A DNA stretch of 29,239 bases from an archaeon (lineage in GTDB: Archaea > Methanobacteriota > Methanobacteria > Methanobacteriales > Methanobacteriaceae): the NCBI GenBank assembly GCA_024409145.1, contig JAKSUF010000001.1, positions 1 to 29,239 of the forward strand. Direction: 5' to 3'. Position numbers and translations under genes: made by a program. Shown here piece by piece: positions 16,908 through 25,349 of this stretch. The notes under the pieces were generated by a model that saw only the letters and a program-made list of their open reading frames with translations, was not told the origin of the DNA and did not search any database. The stretch's first letter is position 1. Every line of letters begins with the position of its first letter.

Positions 16908-17900
16908 ATGGAAAACAAAAAAATTGATATTGTTATTACGTGGGTTGATGGTTCAGACCCAGTTTGGCTTAGAGAAAAAGCCAAATATTCACCAGACTCT
17001 AAGCAAGTCGGTTCTTTTGAAGATAAAAGATTTAAAGATAACTCGCTTCTAAAATATTTATTCAGAAGTATAGAAGAAAATGCACCTTGGGTTAACAATA
17101 TTTATTTCGTTACTTTTGGGCATTATCCAGAATGGTTAAATTTAGATTGCCCAAAATTAAAATTAGTTAAACATGCTGACTTTATTCCAAAGGAATACTT
17201 GCCAACCTTTAATTCAAATTCAATTATTTTAAATTTGCACAGAATACCTGGTCTTGAAGATCAATTTATTTACTTCAATGATGACTTCTTTATGCTCAAT
17301 AAAACTGATTCAAAAACATTTTTCAAAAACGGAAAGCCTTGTTATATGGCTGTTGAAGATATTACTATTGCACCAAGTGATGATGTCTTCTGGTATATGA
17401 TGCTTAACAATATTCGCGTTATTAACAAAAATTTTGATAAGAAAGCTTGTAAAAAGCACAATCACTGCAAATGGATTAATCTCAAATATGGTTTAAGAAA
17501 CAATATTAAAAATATTTCTTTATCCAAATTCAATAAATTTGCTGGTTTCTATGATTCGCATTTGCCATCACCGTATCTTAAATCAACTTTTGAAGAGGTT
17601 TGGAACAAAAATTTTGATGTATTGAATAACACTTGTTTAAATAAATTTAGATCAAACAATGACATAACTGAATGGACCATGAAATATTGGTGCTATGCGC
17701 AAGGAAATTTCAATCCAATTAATACAGATAAACTTGGTGTATACACAAGTGAAAGTTCTAAAAATGCCGCAAAATTAATAAGCAATAAAAAATATAAACT
17801 ATTGTGCATTAATGATGACGGCGGTAATTCATACATTGATGAAATAATCAATGCATTCGAAAAACGATATCCAAAAAAATCTGCATATGAAAAGAAATAA
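16908..17900 (+). CDS. Stealth-family sugar-phosphate transferase
   Basis: This 330-residue protein has the four Stealth regions. CR1 is IDIVITWVDGSDPVW near the start. CR2 runs from RFKDNSLLKYLFRSIEENAPW through NIYFVTFGHYPEWLN to LPTFNSNSIILNLHRIPGL and IYFNDDFFM. CR3 lies around DVFWYMMLNN, and CR4 around ITEWTMKYWCY. Stealth proteins are hexose-1-phosphate transferases that make phosphodiester-linked capsules, related to human GlcNAc-1-phosphotransferase. The length is normal. An upstream in-frame TTG at 16899 overlaps the -10 box, so ATG 16908 is preferred. It is a plus-strand singleton whose stop codon is inside the terminator stem. Confidence 0.9.
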   Translation: MENKKIDIVITWVDGSDPVWLREKAKYSPDSKQVGSFEDKRFKDNSLLKYLFRSIEENAPWVNNIYFVTFGHYPEWLNLDCPKLKLVKHADFIPKEYLPTFNSNSIILNLHRIPGLEDQFIYFNDDFFMLNKTDSKTFFKNGKPCYMAVEDITIAPSDDVFWYMMLNNIRVINKNFDKKACKKHNHCKWINLKYGLRNNIKNISLSKFNKFAGFYDSHLPSPYLKSTFEEVWNKNFDVLNNTCLNKFRSNNDITEWTMKYWCYAQGNFNPINTDKLGVYTSESSKNAAKLISNKKYKLLCINDDGGNSYIDEIINAFEKRYPKKSAYEKK

Positions 17901-17915
17901 CCTTAAAGGTTATTT
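17895..17915 (+). terminator. Bidirectional terminator holding both stop codons
   Basis: A perfect palindrome, AAATAACCTT with AAGGTTATTT around one central A. It is followed by TTTT on the plus strand and by a T-rich run (TCTTTTC) on the minus strand. The stops of the Stealth gene (17898-17900) and of the convergent GT4 gene (17903-17905) both lie in the stem. Confidence 0.7.
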
Positions 17916-19102
17916 TTTATTCCAAATAAATCGTTAATTAACTTATAATCAACTTTGTATGAATTGTTTTTAATAATTGAATCGAGTTTAGATAACTCAT
18001 CCTTGCTACAAGCGACATAATCTGGATTGAGTTTTTTTAAGAATTTAATACCACTAATTTGGTCTGAACCATATGCAAAAAATGGTATTCCACTAATAAG
18101 GCCATCAGAAATTTTCGTAGAAAATGCATACTTGCAATCTTTGAGATAATATTCACTAAAACCTTCGACATGCAAAAGAAGATTTGATTTAGAATAAAAT
18201 TCAATTAATTTTTCATAAGAGACGGAACCATGATAATGGATACAAGCATAATTCTTAAAAAGACCTAAAACTTCACTGCTTGCATTACCATAAATATCGA
18301 TTACTACATTTTTGCAATCTTTTAAGTGTTCTGCAATATCAATGATTGATATCGCACGATCCAAGTAAAGATTACCGCCATAAGTAATAATAAAATGTTT
18401 ATTACCTGGAATATTTTTTAGTTCGCCTAAAGTTGATTTAAAATAATCTATTTTACCGTTACTAATGTTAAATTCTTTTTCGTAAAGAGCTTTTAAATCT
18501 TCATTAGCATAAGAGTGCTCATCACAATTTTTATAAGCAAAATACGCCTGTTTTCTAAGGGATTTTCTTAAAAAATAATAGAAAAATGATTTTTTGCGAT
18601 TAATATAATTGTATGTTTTTAGTGGATAATCTTCGCCAGTAAATATAGATAGTTTAACATTGCATTTTTCTTTAATTTTACTAGCAAAATAATAAACTGA
18701 AGGAACATTACATCCCCACAAAAAAACTGTATCAATCTTATTGGCTTTAACATACTCAATAAGCGCTTTTAAAATTGATCTATTCTTAAAAGCAAAAGCT
18801 CTAAGCCAATGATAAAAAGGAATCTTAGATTTGTTGTTAGATGATGTTTTTGCAATCTCACTTCTTTTTAATGATTTTTGAATTTCAAGGTGAGTTTTTG
18901 GCAATCCGAACAAAAGTTTTGTTTTTAAAGCATTTTTTGGTGAAACAAAAATGTAATTAGCATCAGCAAAATCTGTTATGCCAGTAAAATAAAAATTATG
19001 AACAGATTCGATTTTATACTCATTTAAAAAATAAGAATGAATTCTTCCATTACTTTCTGAACTGCTAATTGCAGTATTGGATAAAATTAATACATTTTTC
19101 AT
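17903..19102 (-). CDS. Glycosyltransferase family 4-like
   Basis: A 399-residue GT-B-like protein. The N-terminal half has VLILSNTAISSSESNGR, a long basic helix pair and FLWGCNVPSVYYF. The C-terminal half has HFIITYGGNLYLDRA, VIDIYGNASSEV, a LLLHVEGFSEYY segment and FSTKISDGLISGIPFFAYG, where a GT4 donor site with its acidic residue is expected. The canonical E-x7-E is not clean, so this is a divergent member. It stands alone on the minus strand between two plus-strand genes, divergent from the Wzy-like gene by 98 bases. The fold is well supported; the specificity is unknown. Confidence 0.78.
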   Translation of the reverse strand: MKNVLILSNTAISSSESNGRIHSYFLNEYKIESVHNFYFTGITDFADANYIFVSPKNALKTKLLFGLPKTHLEIQKSLKRSEIAKTSSNNKSKIPFYHWLRAFAFKNRSILKALIEYVKANKIDTVFLWGCNVPSVYYFASKIKEKCNVKLSIFTGEDYPLKTYNYINRKKSFFYYFLRKSLRKQAYFAYKNCDEHSYANEDLKALYEKEFNISNGKIDYFKSTLGELKNIPGNKHFIITYGGNLYLDRAISIIDIAEHLKDCKNVVIDIYGNASSEVLGLFKNYACIHYHGSVSYEKLIEFYSKSNLLLHVEGFSEYYLKDCKYAFSTKISDGLISGIPFFAYGSDQISGIKFLKKLNPDYVACSKDELSKLDSIIKNNSYKVDYKLINDLFGIKNNL

Positions 19103-19188
19103 TCATATATATTTTATATATAAGTTAGCAAAAAACAAACATTAATTCTTTCTTATATATTTTTAATGATAATTTAAGAAAAAAGTAA

Positions 19189-19194
19189 GATAAT
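19189..19194 (+). promoter_or_regulatory. Candidate -10 box of the second Wzy-like gene
   Basis: GATAAT six bases before ATG 19201 with no Shine-Dalgarno, again a leaderless layout. No convincing -35, and the region is AT-rich, so a chance match is possible. Confidence 0.3.
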
Positions 19195-19200
19195 AAATAT

Positions 19201-20481
19201 ATGAATCTTTTAAAAGAAAAATTCATTAAATTTATTGATGAATATTTAATTTATCTATTTATTGGTTTTGGTGTTCTTACTCTTTTACCGAATGTATCTG
19301 TATTCAGTGGAATTCAGGCAAACTCTACTGGAGGTATTGTTTATAGAGGTATCGTTTTTGGCTTAATCTTTATCTTATTTATTTTAGGATTGCTCTGTTA
19401 CAAGAAATTGCCAAACAAAGCAATTATTCTTGGATGCACATTATATTTAGTTACGCAAGTTGTAACTATATTTGTCTCGCCACTTATAAAACAAGTAGAT
19501 GTTCCAGCAATAAATTCAGTGATTGGAGTTGGCACAGTAATTGCAAATATAATGACGGTATTTATTGCCTACTTCCTTTTAACATCTTACAAATTTAATC
19601 AAGATAAGTTTAATATTGCCTGTTACTTCTTATTAGGAATTGGTGTTGCATTATGCTTATACACTTACATATTTCAATATAAAGAAATTGGATCTGTCCT
19701 CACTGATGAACATGGTTGGAATTATCAAGTAACATCAATCTTTACATCCAAAAATTATTATGGATTTATTTTGTTAATTATTTCAATATTCACGGTAATT
19801 CTCGCATTAAATACAAAAAAATACTGGCTTTATGCCTTTCCAGGATTCTTCTTATTTAACTCATTTTTATGCAGAGCTAAATATTCAATTCTCTTTATTT
19901 TTATCATTTTAATTGCAGTTCTAATTCATCATTTAATTCACGATTACAAGAATCATGAAAAAGCATGGAACATTGCTCTTGGAGTCAGCGCTGGTGTTAT
20001 TGTTCTTTTATGTTTATTTACATTTGTTCCACTACTCAACTTTGGTCCATTCGCAAAGATTAATTACTTCATCAGAAACACAATACTAAATGATGGTGTT
20101 ACAGTCATGAAGGACCGCTATTTCAAATCTTCCAACATCATTAAAGCAGTTGATTATCCTTTAGGGATTATGTTTGGTTGCGGAGAAAGAGTTGCGAATT
20201 ATATTCTTGCTCCTAATGCAGAAATTAGAGGCGATGATTTATATGTAGACACATATGGATATGGCGGACTAGTTAAAGTTATATTATATTTAGCGTTCGT
20301 TGCTTATGTCCTTTATAAAGTAATTAAAATGAAAGGAGAACATAAGGCGTTCTCCATTCTATTCGTGGTTATTATTATTTTAAGTGGTATGTTCTCAGAG
20401 AATTCTATTGTTGGTGTTGGTTTAACATTCTTATTTGCAGCACCATTTATTTATACATCACCATTTCAAAAACAAAACTAA
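19201..20481 (+). CDS. Second O-antigen ligase/polymerase-like membrane protein
   Basis: The 426-residue protein has about ten to twelve transmembrane helices. A central YQVTSIFTSKNYYGFILLI segment resembles the KNxxG(F/L) motif before a helix in Wzy/ligase proteins, and a large loop follows FNPLL-type helices around residues 280-345. Short cytosolic stretches are basic. It is not close in sequence to the Wzy-like protein at 13448, so they are not a recent duplication. One may polymerise and the other ligate, or they may serve two glycans. It is a plus-strand singleton whose stop overlaps the stop of the convergent GT2 gene by three bases. Confidence 0.72.
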   Translation: MNLLKEKFIKFIDEYLIYLFIGFGVLTLLPNVSVFSGIQANSTGGIVYRGIVFGLIFILFILGLLCYKKLPNKAIILGCTLYLVTQVVTIFVSPLIKQVDVPAINSVIGVGTVIANIMTVFIAYFLLTSYKFNQDKFNIACYFLLGIGVALCLYTYIFQYKEIGSVLTDEHGWNYQVTSIFTSKNYYGFILLIISIFTVILALNTKKYWLYAFPGFFLFNSFLCRAKYSILFIFIILIAVLIHHLIHDYKNHEKAWNIALGVSAGVIVLLCLFTFVPLLNFGPFAKINYFIRNTILNDGVTVMKDRYFKSSNIIKAVDYPLGIMFGCGERVANYILAPNAEIRGDDLYVDTYGYGGLVKVILYLAFVAYVLYKVIKMKGEHKAFSILFVVIIILSGMFSENSIVGVGLTFLFAAPFIYTSPFQKQN

Positions 20482-21272
20482 ATTATATCCTTAGATAACT
20501 TGCTACCTTCTTTAAGAAGAGTAACAAGTTTTCTTAATGAAAACTTATTATTTCTCCAATGTTTTAGTTTTAATGCATAACGATACTTCAATAGCCAAAA
20601 TAAATACGGATGGACTATTTTATCAATACAGCCTTTTGAAATAACAAAATCTTCAGTTACACCTTTGAAATAAACTGAATTATCTACATCATCTTGAATT
20701 ACAAATAAAACATCACTAGATCTAATAAATTCAGCTTTTGAGTCTACAATTGATTTGATAAATAAGCTATCTTCGCCAATTTGAATCTTATTTGGAAATC
20801 CAACTTTAGTGTTGTAGCTTAGATTATATTTTTTAATTGCTTCTTTTTTAAAAACTAAACCGGGTCCGCCAGCATAACTCACATCTTTAAATCTGATAAC
20901 TTTCTTTGTCTTTTTATTATGTATGAGTCTATTATTTTCATGAGTTACAATTCCATTAAATAAAATGAATTCTGCATCAGGATATTTTTTAAAAGCATTA
21001 TTAATGAGTTCTTCATAGTTATCGACAAGAGGACAATCGTCATCAATACAAATACAAATATCACCTTCGCAATAATTTAAGAGATTATTTCTATTATTAG
21101 AAACTCCAATATTATTAATGCTTAAAATTTTAGTACTAGATTGTACGAATTCGGAAATCTCTGAAACCTGGTTTGTAATTAAACAGTTGCCAGCTATTTT
21201 AAGTTTTTTTGTTAAATCTAAGCACTCATCAATAGTTTTGTGATGAGTTGGAACTAGAACTTGGTATTTCAT
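20478..21272 (-). CDS. Glycosyltransferase family 2-like
   Basis: A 264-residue GT-A protein, shorter than its GT2 neighbours. It opens YQVLVPTHHKTIDECLDL, and has NNIGVSNNRNNLLNYC and ICICIDDDCPLVDNY, where Asp77-79 supply the DXD-type metal site. GGPGLVFKKEAI and IQIGEDSLFIKSI follow, as in acceptor-binding GT2 segments. The C terminus is basic (WLLKYRYALKLKHW) and probably touches the membrane. Its ATG shares a base with the stop of the ABC exporter gene (TAATG-type at 21272), so they are co-expressed. The sugar is unknown. Confidence 0.82.
   Translation of the reverse strand: MKYQVLVPTHHKTIDECLDLTKKLKIAGNCLITNQVSEISEFVQSSTKILSINNIGVSNNRNNLLNYCEGDICICIDDDCPLVDNYEELINNAFKKYPDAEFILFNGIVTHENNRLIHNKKTKKVIRFKDVSYAGGPGLVFKKEAIKKYNLSYNTKVGFPNKIQIGEDSLFIKSIVDSKAEFIRSSDVLFVIQDDVDNSVYFKGVTEDFVISKGCIDKIVHPYLFWLLKYRYALKLKHWRNNKFSLRKLVTLLKEGSKLSKDII
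20497..20530 (+). terminator. Probable terminator of the second Wzy-like gene
   Basis: AACTTG (20497-20502) pairs with CAAGTT (20525-20530), with a perfect inner CTTCTT/AAGAAG, followed by TTCTTAA. It begins 16 bases after the stop and lies in the 3' coding end of the opposite-strand GT2 gene. The T run is short. Confidence 0.45.
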
Positions 21273-23002
21273 TATTTTATTTGCGTAATTCCGCCATTCT
21301 CAACTTTATAAATACAATCACACGAATCAATTGTATTTAGTCTGTGGGTAATAATAATTAGTGTATGATCGGTTGAATATTTAGAAACATGTTCTAAAAT
21401 GCTTTTTTCGGTCTCGTAATCTAAAGCTGATGTGGCCTCATCAAAGACGATAATATTTGTGTCTCTATAGAATGCTCTAGCAATTCCGATTCTTTGTCTT
21501 TGACCACCAGACATACGAATGCCACGCTCTCCGATAACAGTGTCTAGACCATTAGGCAAATTCTCGACATATTCTTTTAATTGAGCCTTATCAAGTGCAT
21601 CCCAAATTTTATCATCATCAATTTTCTTTTCGTCAATACCAAAGGCAACGTTATTACGAATTGTGCTATCACTTAAATAAATATTTTGAGGAATATAAGA
21701 AATATTTTTTCTCCAGCCCCTCATATTATTCTTAATGTCGACACCATCACAGCAAATTCTTCCTTCCCTACAAGGTAATAAACCGAGGATTAAATCAATT
21801 GTGGTAGTTTTTCCAGAGCCAGAAATGCCGCTAAAAGCTACAGATGTATTTTTCTTAATTTTTAAATTTACATTATTTAACACTAATCTATCAGGAATAG
21901 AAGAGTAATAAAAATTCACACCTTCAAGTGAAATCTCATCATTGAAAGGCAAAATATCAACATTTTTCTCGTTTGATTCAATGTATTCTACATTCTCTGT
22001 TGTCTTTATATCATTGTATAAACTTTCAACAGACACTTGATAATATTGCAAACTATTAATGGTTGTATTAATGGTTGTAATTGCAGGAAGTAATTTAATT
22101 ACTGCATAAGCAAATACAGAAAAAGTAACCACAATTTCTTCTGTCTTTGTACCACTAATCATAACAACAAACAAGGCTAAGCAAATGCCGACCATCCCTA
22201 TCAATTCAAGTGTGCTTCCCGGAACCGTGTTCATAACAACTCGTTTTAAATCAAAGCTATTTATTTTTCCTCTGTTTGTATCATATACATTAGTAAAGTA
22301 CGATTCTGTATTAGATATTTTACTCTCCTTAATACCATTAAAGGCTTGAGATAGATATTTATAGTTATCAGAATTTAAATGTTGAAGCTCTTTTGCGTAT
22401 CTTCTAGATCTTGGCTTAACAATTTTTAATACAAAAATAGAAAAAATAAGTAGTAACCCAGAAAGGATAAGAGTGACTTTCCAATCACTGACAATAAGGA
22501 ATATAAATATTGTAACTGCAGATGTAATCTTAACCAAGAAGTCAAGCAATGCTGTTATTGCAGAAGTAAAATTATTAACGTCATATGTAGATTTTCTGAT
22601 CAAGGTTGATGAATTATTATCTAAATGAAATTCGTATGGAAAAAGTAAATATGTTGTCATTAATTTCTTCGTCAATTTTCTTGAATACGACATTGTAAAT
22701 CTGTGCATAACATATGCTCTAAAAATTGAATAGCCACATTTAATTAGAAAAAGAAATGAAAGACATCCTAAAGTGATATAGCACAAAATGTTTACATCTG
22801 TGACATTAAAAATATTACTAAGAATATTTAAGAATTTATTGGTTTCAATTACAGAACTGCCTTTTTCAAGCAATTCAACAATTGGCAGAATAGCTGATAT
22901 TCCAACCAGATCTAAAAAAGCAGAACCTAAAATAACCAAAAAAATAAAAAACAAAATTTTTTTGTCTCTTTTTGATAACAAGTACGAAATCTTTTTTAAC
23001 AT
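21272..23002 (-). CDS. ABC exporter, PglK-type oligosaccharide flippase candidate
   Basis: The 576-residue half-transporter has an N-terminal membrane domain with about six helices (residues 15-310) and a C-terminal ATPase. Walker A is GISGSGKTT (392-400), the Q loop IPQNIYLSD, the signature MSGGQRQR (497-504), Walker B IIVFDEATSALD (from 517), and the switch His is 553 in ITHR. The ATPase sequence, with LGLLPCREGRICCDGVDI and NNVAFGIDEKKI, is like PglK, which flips lipid-linked oligosaccharides. It works as a homodimer in the cell membrane. No other flippase is visible in the window, so it is the best candidate for this step. It is co-transcribed with the GT2 gene. Confidence 0.88.
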   Translation of the reverse strand: MLKKISYLLSKRDKKILFFIFLVILGSAFLDLVGISAILPIVELLEKGSSVIETNKFLNILSNIFNVTDVNILCYITLGCLSFLFLIKCGYSIFRAYVMHRFTMSYSRKLTKKLMTTYLLFPYEFHLDNNSSTLIRKSTYDVNNFTSAITALLDFLVKITSAVTIFIFLIVSDWKVTLILSGLLLIFSIFVLKIVKPRSRRYAKELQHLNSDNYKYLSQAFNGIKESKISNTESYFTNVYDTNRGKINSFDLKRVVMNTVPGSTLELIGMVGICLALFVVMISGTKTEEIVVTFSVFAYAVIKLLPAITTINTTINSLQYYQVSVESLYNDIKTTENVEYIESNEKNVDILPFNDEISLEGVNFYYSSIPDRLVLNNVNLKIKKNTSVAFSGISGSGKTTTIDLILGLLPCREGRICCDGVDIKNNMRGWRKNISYIPQNIYLSDSTIRNNVAFGIDEKKIDDDKIWDALDKAQLKEYVENLPNGLDTVIGERGIRMSGGQRQRIGIARAFYRDTNIIVFDEATSALDYETEKSILEHVSKYSTDHTLIIITHRLNTIDSCDCIYKVENGGITQIK

Positions 23003-23010
23003 AGATGCAT

Positions 23011-23038
23011 ATTATAATATATATTTGCTTTTTATCAA
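23011..23038 (-). promoter_or_regulatory. Strong promoter of the ABC exporter operon, leaderless layout
   Basis: TTGATA (23038-23033), a 16-base spacer and a consensus TATAAT (23016-23011) on the minus strand. ATG 23002 starts eight bases after the -10, and no Shine-Dalgarno is present. Confidence 0.65.
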
Positions 23039-23064
23039 ATATAAATAGGAATATAAATTATTAC

Positions 23065-23096
23065 GAAACAACTAAATAATATTTCTAGTTAGTCTC
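23065..23096 (-). terminator. Weak hairpin at the end of the first acyltransferase gene
   Basis: An imperfect stem (AACTA with TAGTT, extended by GA-AC/GT-TC with bulges) covers the stop of the acyltransferase gene at 23085. The following minus-strand bases are only AT-rich, so terminator function is doubtful. Confidence 0.3.
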
Positions 23097-24098
23097 GCCT
23101 TTTTCAGTTTTTTGTTCGATTCTATTCTGTATAAAAACAAAACACTTTCTAAAAAGAAATGCTATTAAAATTGCTGCTAAAATGGCTAGCACATTAATTA
23201 CATTAATGTTTGATACAAATTTATTAAAAATGATAATGAATCTTTCATGAAACAAATATATTTCTAAGGTAAATAACGAAAGTGGAGATAATATTTTATT
23301 AAAGATTTTTATTTGGCCTAATAACGATAATAGTATCAACAAAAACAAACTCAAAAAAGAAATTATATATCTTTGAAAAATGCCAAAAACACTTCCCAAT
23401 ATTCCTTCAATAGCAAGATATGCTGCAATTAATAAAATTGATAAAGTAATTAAAATTACTTTATTGCATTTAACTTCTCTTTTTTCGAAAACAAATTTTC
23501 CTAAATATGACCCAACTATAAAAATTGGAATATGCCTAAAAAAGATTTCGGTATTATTAAAGAAATTAGAAGCAAAATTTGATAGCAATAAATTAAGACA
23601 AATATTTAATAAAATCAAAATAATAGGAACAATAAGATTCCATTTAAATTTTTTAAAAAGTTTGTTAACAAAAGGATAGATAATGTAGCAAAATAAGATT
23701 AATGTTATAAACCATATTGATCTGTCGCCATCTACAAATAACGAAATGCCAAGAAAATCTAAGAAGAACTTCGACACATTTCTGTTATTTATTACATCAT
23801 GATATAAAAACCACGGAATAGTCACTAATAGTGTAGGAATGACAACTCTTAAAACTCTTTTCAAATAGAAATGCAAAATATTTGAATCTTTTTCAAAAGA
23901 AAAGTACAAAGAAATTCCTGAAACAACAAGAAATAAATCTACTCCTATATTACAGAAATTTTTTAATAAAATAATTGGTTTAAAAGCAATTTCGTTTGGA
24001 ATAGAAAAAGTGCTATGAAAAAACATTATCATTAAGATAGCAAAACCATATATAAAGCCTCGATTTTTGCTAACCAAAAACGAATTGAATTTTTGCAT
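23085..24098 (-). CDS. Acyltransferase 3 family membrane protein
   Basis: The 337-residue protein has about ten transmembrane helices. The catalytic-type His occurs in LMIMFFHSTF (helix 1). Then come LFLVVSGISLYFS, the LKRVLRVVIPTLL segment with the conserved Arg pair, and DRSIWFITLILFC. The late segment EIYLFHERFIIIF is also typical. Members O-acetylate or otherwise acylate sugars of surface polymers, using acyl-CoA from the cytosol. It stands alone on the minus strand with its own promoter; two 13-base direct repeats lie upstream of the -35. The acyl group and target sugar are unknown. Confidence 0.85.
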   Translation of the reverse strand: MQKFNSFLVSKNRGFIYGFAILMIMFFHSTFSIPNEIAFKPIILLKNFCNIGVDLFLVVSGISLYFSFEKDSNILHFYLKRVLRVVIPTLLVTIPWFLYHDVINNRNVSKFFLDFLGISLFVDGDRSIWFITLILFCYIIYPFVNKLFKKFKWNLIVPIILILLNICLNLLLSNFASNFFNNTEIFFRHIPIFIVGSYLGKFVFEKREVKCNKVILITLSILLIAAYLAIEGILGSVFGIFQRYIISFLSLFLLILLSLLGQIKIFNKILSPLSLFTLEIYLFHERFIIIFNKFVSNINVINVLAILAAILIAFLFRKCFVFIQNRIEQKTEKGETN

Positions 24099-24104
24099 AT
24101 TAAA

Positions 24105-24133
24105 AGTATAAACAAATAAATGAAAATATTCAA
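24105..24133 (-). promoter_or_regulatory. Promoter of the first acyltransferase gene, leaderless layout
   Basis: TTGAAT (24133-24128), a 17-base spacer and TATACT (24110-24105) on the minus strand. ATG 24098 begins six bases after the -10. No Shine-Dalgarno is present. Confidence 0.55.
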
Positions 24134-24136
24134 TTT

Positions 24137-24162
24137 ATTCACAGGTTTTATTCACAGGTTTT
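24137..24162. repeat. Two tandem 13-base repeats upstream of an acyltransferase promoter
   Basis: ATTCACAGGTTTT occurs twice without a gap (24137-24149 and 24150-24162), followed by ATT. It ends four bases before the candidate -35 of the acyltransferase gene, and could be a regulator-binding pair or a simple slippage duplication. Confidence 0.7.
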
Positions 24163-24177
24163 ATTTATTTATAAAAA

Positions 24178-25272
24178 CTAATTTTCTTTATATATTTTTT
24201 TATAAAATTTATTAACTAATGAATTAATTCCATTGTCAGTTTTATTGGCTAGCCAATTAGTAAATCTATGGGCAGTAAATTTATAAATTACACTAATAAT
24301 AGCAGCTCCAATAAACATACATAACGCTATTCCAAGAATCCATACTACAGCTAAATTGGAACCAAATGTATCTAAACACCATTGTTCAACATTAGGCCTG
24401 ACATAACTCCTTAATAAGACATTTTCGTGTATGCAATAGATGAATAGGGAACAAGAAGAAACACAATTTATAAGTTTAGATTTAAAGTTCATATTTCTAA
24501 AAAGATTGAAAGCCGCAAAGGAAGGAATTGCAATTAAAGGTGAAACTGTATACATCAAAAATGGGCGTTTAGCTAAGAAAGAGAACTTAGTTGCCAATAC
24601 AAACACGCCTGCTGCAACAATGAAAAATGTTATAAAACCAACGAGGCAAATTATTAAATTAACTTTTTTATTATTACATAAATCAATGTGATACTTTTTA
24701 AAATAACCAATAATTAAGTAAATAACAAAAGCATATATTAAATTACATATTTGAGGCAAATCAATCACTAGAGAAATCCCAACAAATAAAATAAATAAAA
24801 CTATTACGAGTCCAAAATATGTTCTTTTGCTCATTTTCTCAATACCTGCATTTAGCAAAGGGTGAAATGCATATAACATTACATAAAAAGGAACAAACCA
24901 AACTCTACTAAATAAATCTGGCACAAATTGTTGGACAATCTCTTTTGCACTAATGTTATAACCAGCAATAAGCATACAGACTAAAATCACTATTGAAATA
25001 AGCATTGAGTCAAAAAGTAAATTTAAAATTTTGTTTGTTTTAGCTTTCTTACTATCAAGCAAAAACCAACAAGAACAAACAACAAATATGGTATTTCCAA
25101 TCATGCCACTGTATCTTAAAAGTTTTAAGGCAATGATTGTCCCGTCTAATGATGGAACTAATGGAAATAATGATCCGCTAGTTTGAACAGCGTGAGAAAT
25201 GCAAATCAAAGTGATTGCTAAAATTTTTAATAATTCAATACCAGATAAACGTGTTTGTTTTTGAGTTTCCAT
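24178..25272 (-). CDS. Acyltransferase 3 family membrane protein (WecH/OafA-like)
   Basis: A 364-residue protein with about ten transmembrane helices. It opens RLSGIELLKILAITLICISHAV, the N-terminal family signature with the conserved His. Then come VCSCWFLLDSKK, a SRVWFVPFYVMLY segment and a late FIYCIHENVLLRSY helix. It probably acetylates or acylates a sugar of the surface polymer or its precursor. An AGAGG seven bases before ATG 25272 supports this start. The frame stays open upstream through a run of nine Gs to a TTG at 25326, so slippage could affect either an extended N terminus or the promoter. It is the last gene before the accessory module. Confidence 0.85.
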   Translation of the reverse strand: METQKQTRLSGIELLKILAITLICISHAVQTSGSLFPLVPSLDGTIIALKLLRYSGMIGNTIFVVCSCWFLLDSKKAKTNKILNLLFDSMLISIVILVCMLIAGYNISAKEIVQQFVPDLFSRVWFVPFYVMLYAFHPLLNAGIEKMSKRTYFGLVIVLFILFVGISLVIDLPQICNLIYAFVIYLIIGYFKKYHIDLCNNKKVNLIICLVGFITFFIVAAGVFVLATKFSFLAKRPFLMYTVSPLIAIPSFAAFNLFRNMNFKSKLINCVSSCSLFIYCIHENVLLRSYVRPNVEQWCLDTFGSNLAVVWILGIALCMFIGAAIISVIYKFTAHRFTNWLANKTDNGINSLVNKFYKKIYKEN

Positions 25273-25279
25273 AAAGATA

Positions 25280-25284
25280 CCTCT
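25280..25284 (-). promoter_or_regulatory. Ribosome binding site of the second acyltransferase gene
   Basis: AGAGG on the minus strand, seven bases before ATG 25272. It favours this ATG over the TTG at 25326 upstream of the G run. Confidence 0.65.
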
Positions 25285-25313
25285 AAATACTTTGATTATC
25301 TTATAATAATTAA

Positions 25314-25322
25314 CCCCCCCCC
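25314..25322 (-). repeat. Nine-G homopolymer, candidate phase-variation tract
   Basis: Nine Cs on the plus strand, nine Gs on the coding strand of the acyltransferase gene, 42 bases upstream of its ATG. TATTAT, TATAAG and GATAAT boxes lie between the tract and the Shine-Dalgarno. Such a tract stands out sharply in this AT-rich DNA. Length may be misread by sequencing. Confidence 0.75.
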
Positions 25323-25345
25323 GCAAGACTTTTTGGTCTTAGCGG
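25321..25345. repeat. GC-rich hairpin beside the G run
   Basis: CCGCAAGAC and GTCTTAGCGG pair around TTTTTG with one unpaired base. It directly joins the nine-G tract. On neither strand does a long T run follow, so it is not a standard terminator. Confidence 0.55.
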
Positions 25346-25349
25346 CTCT

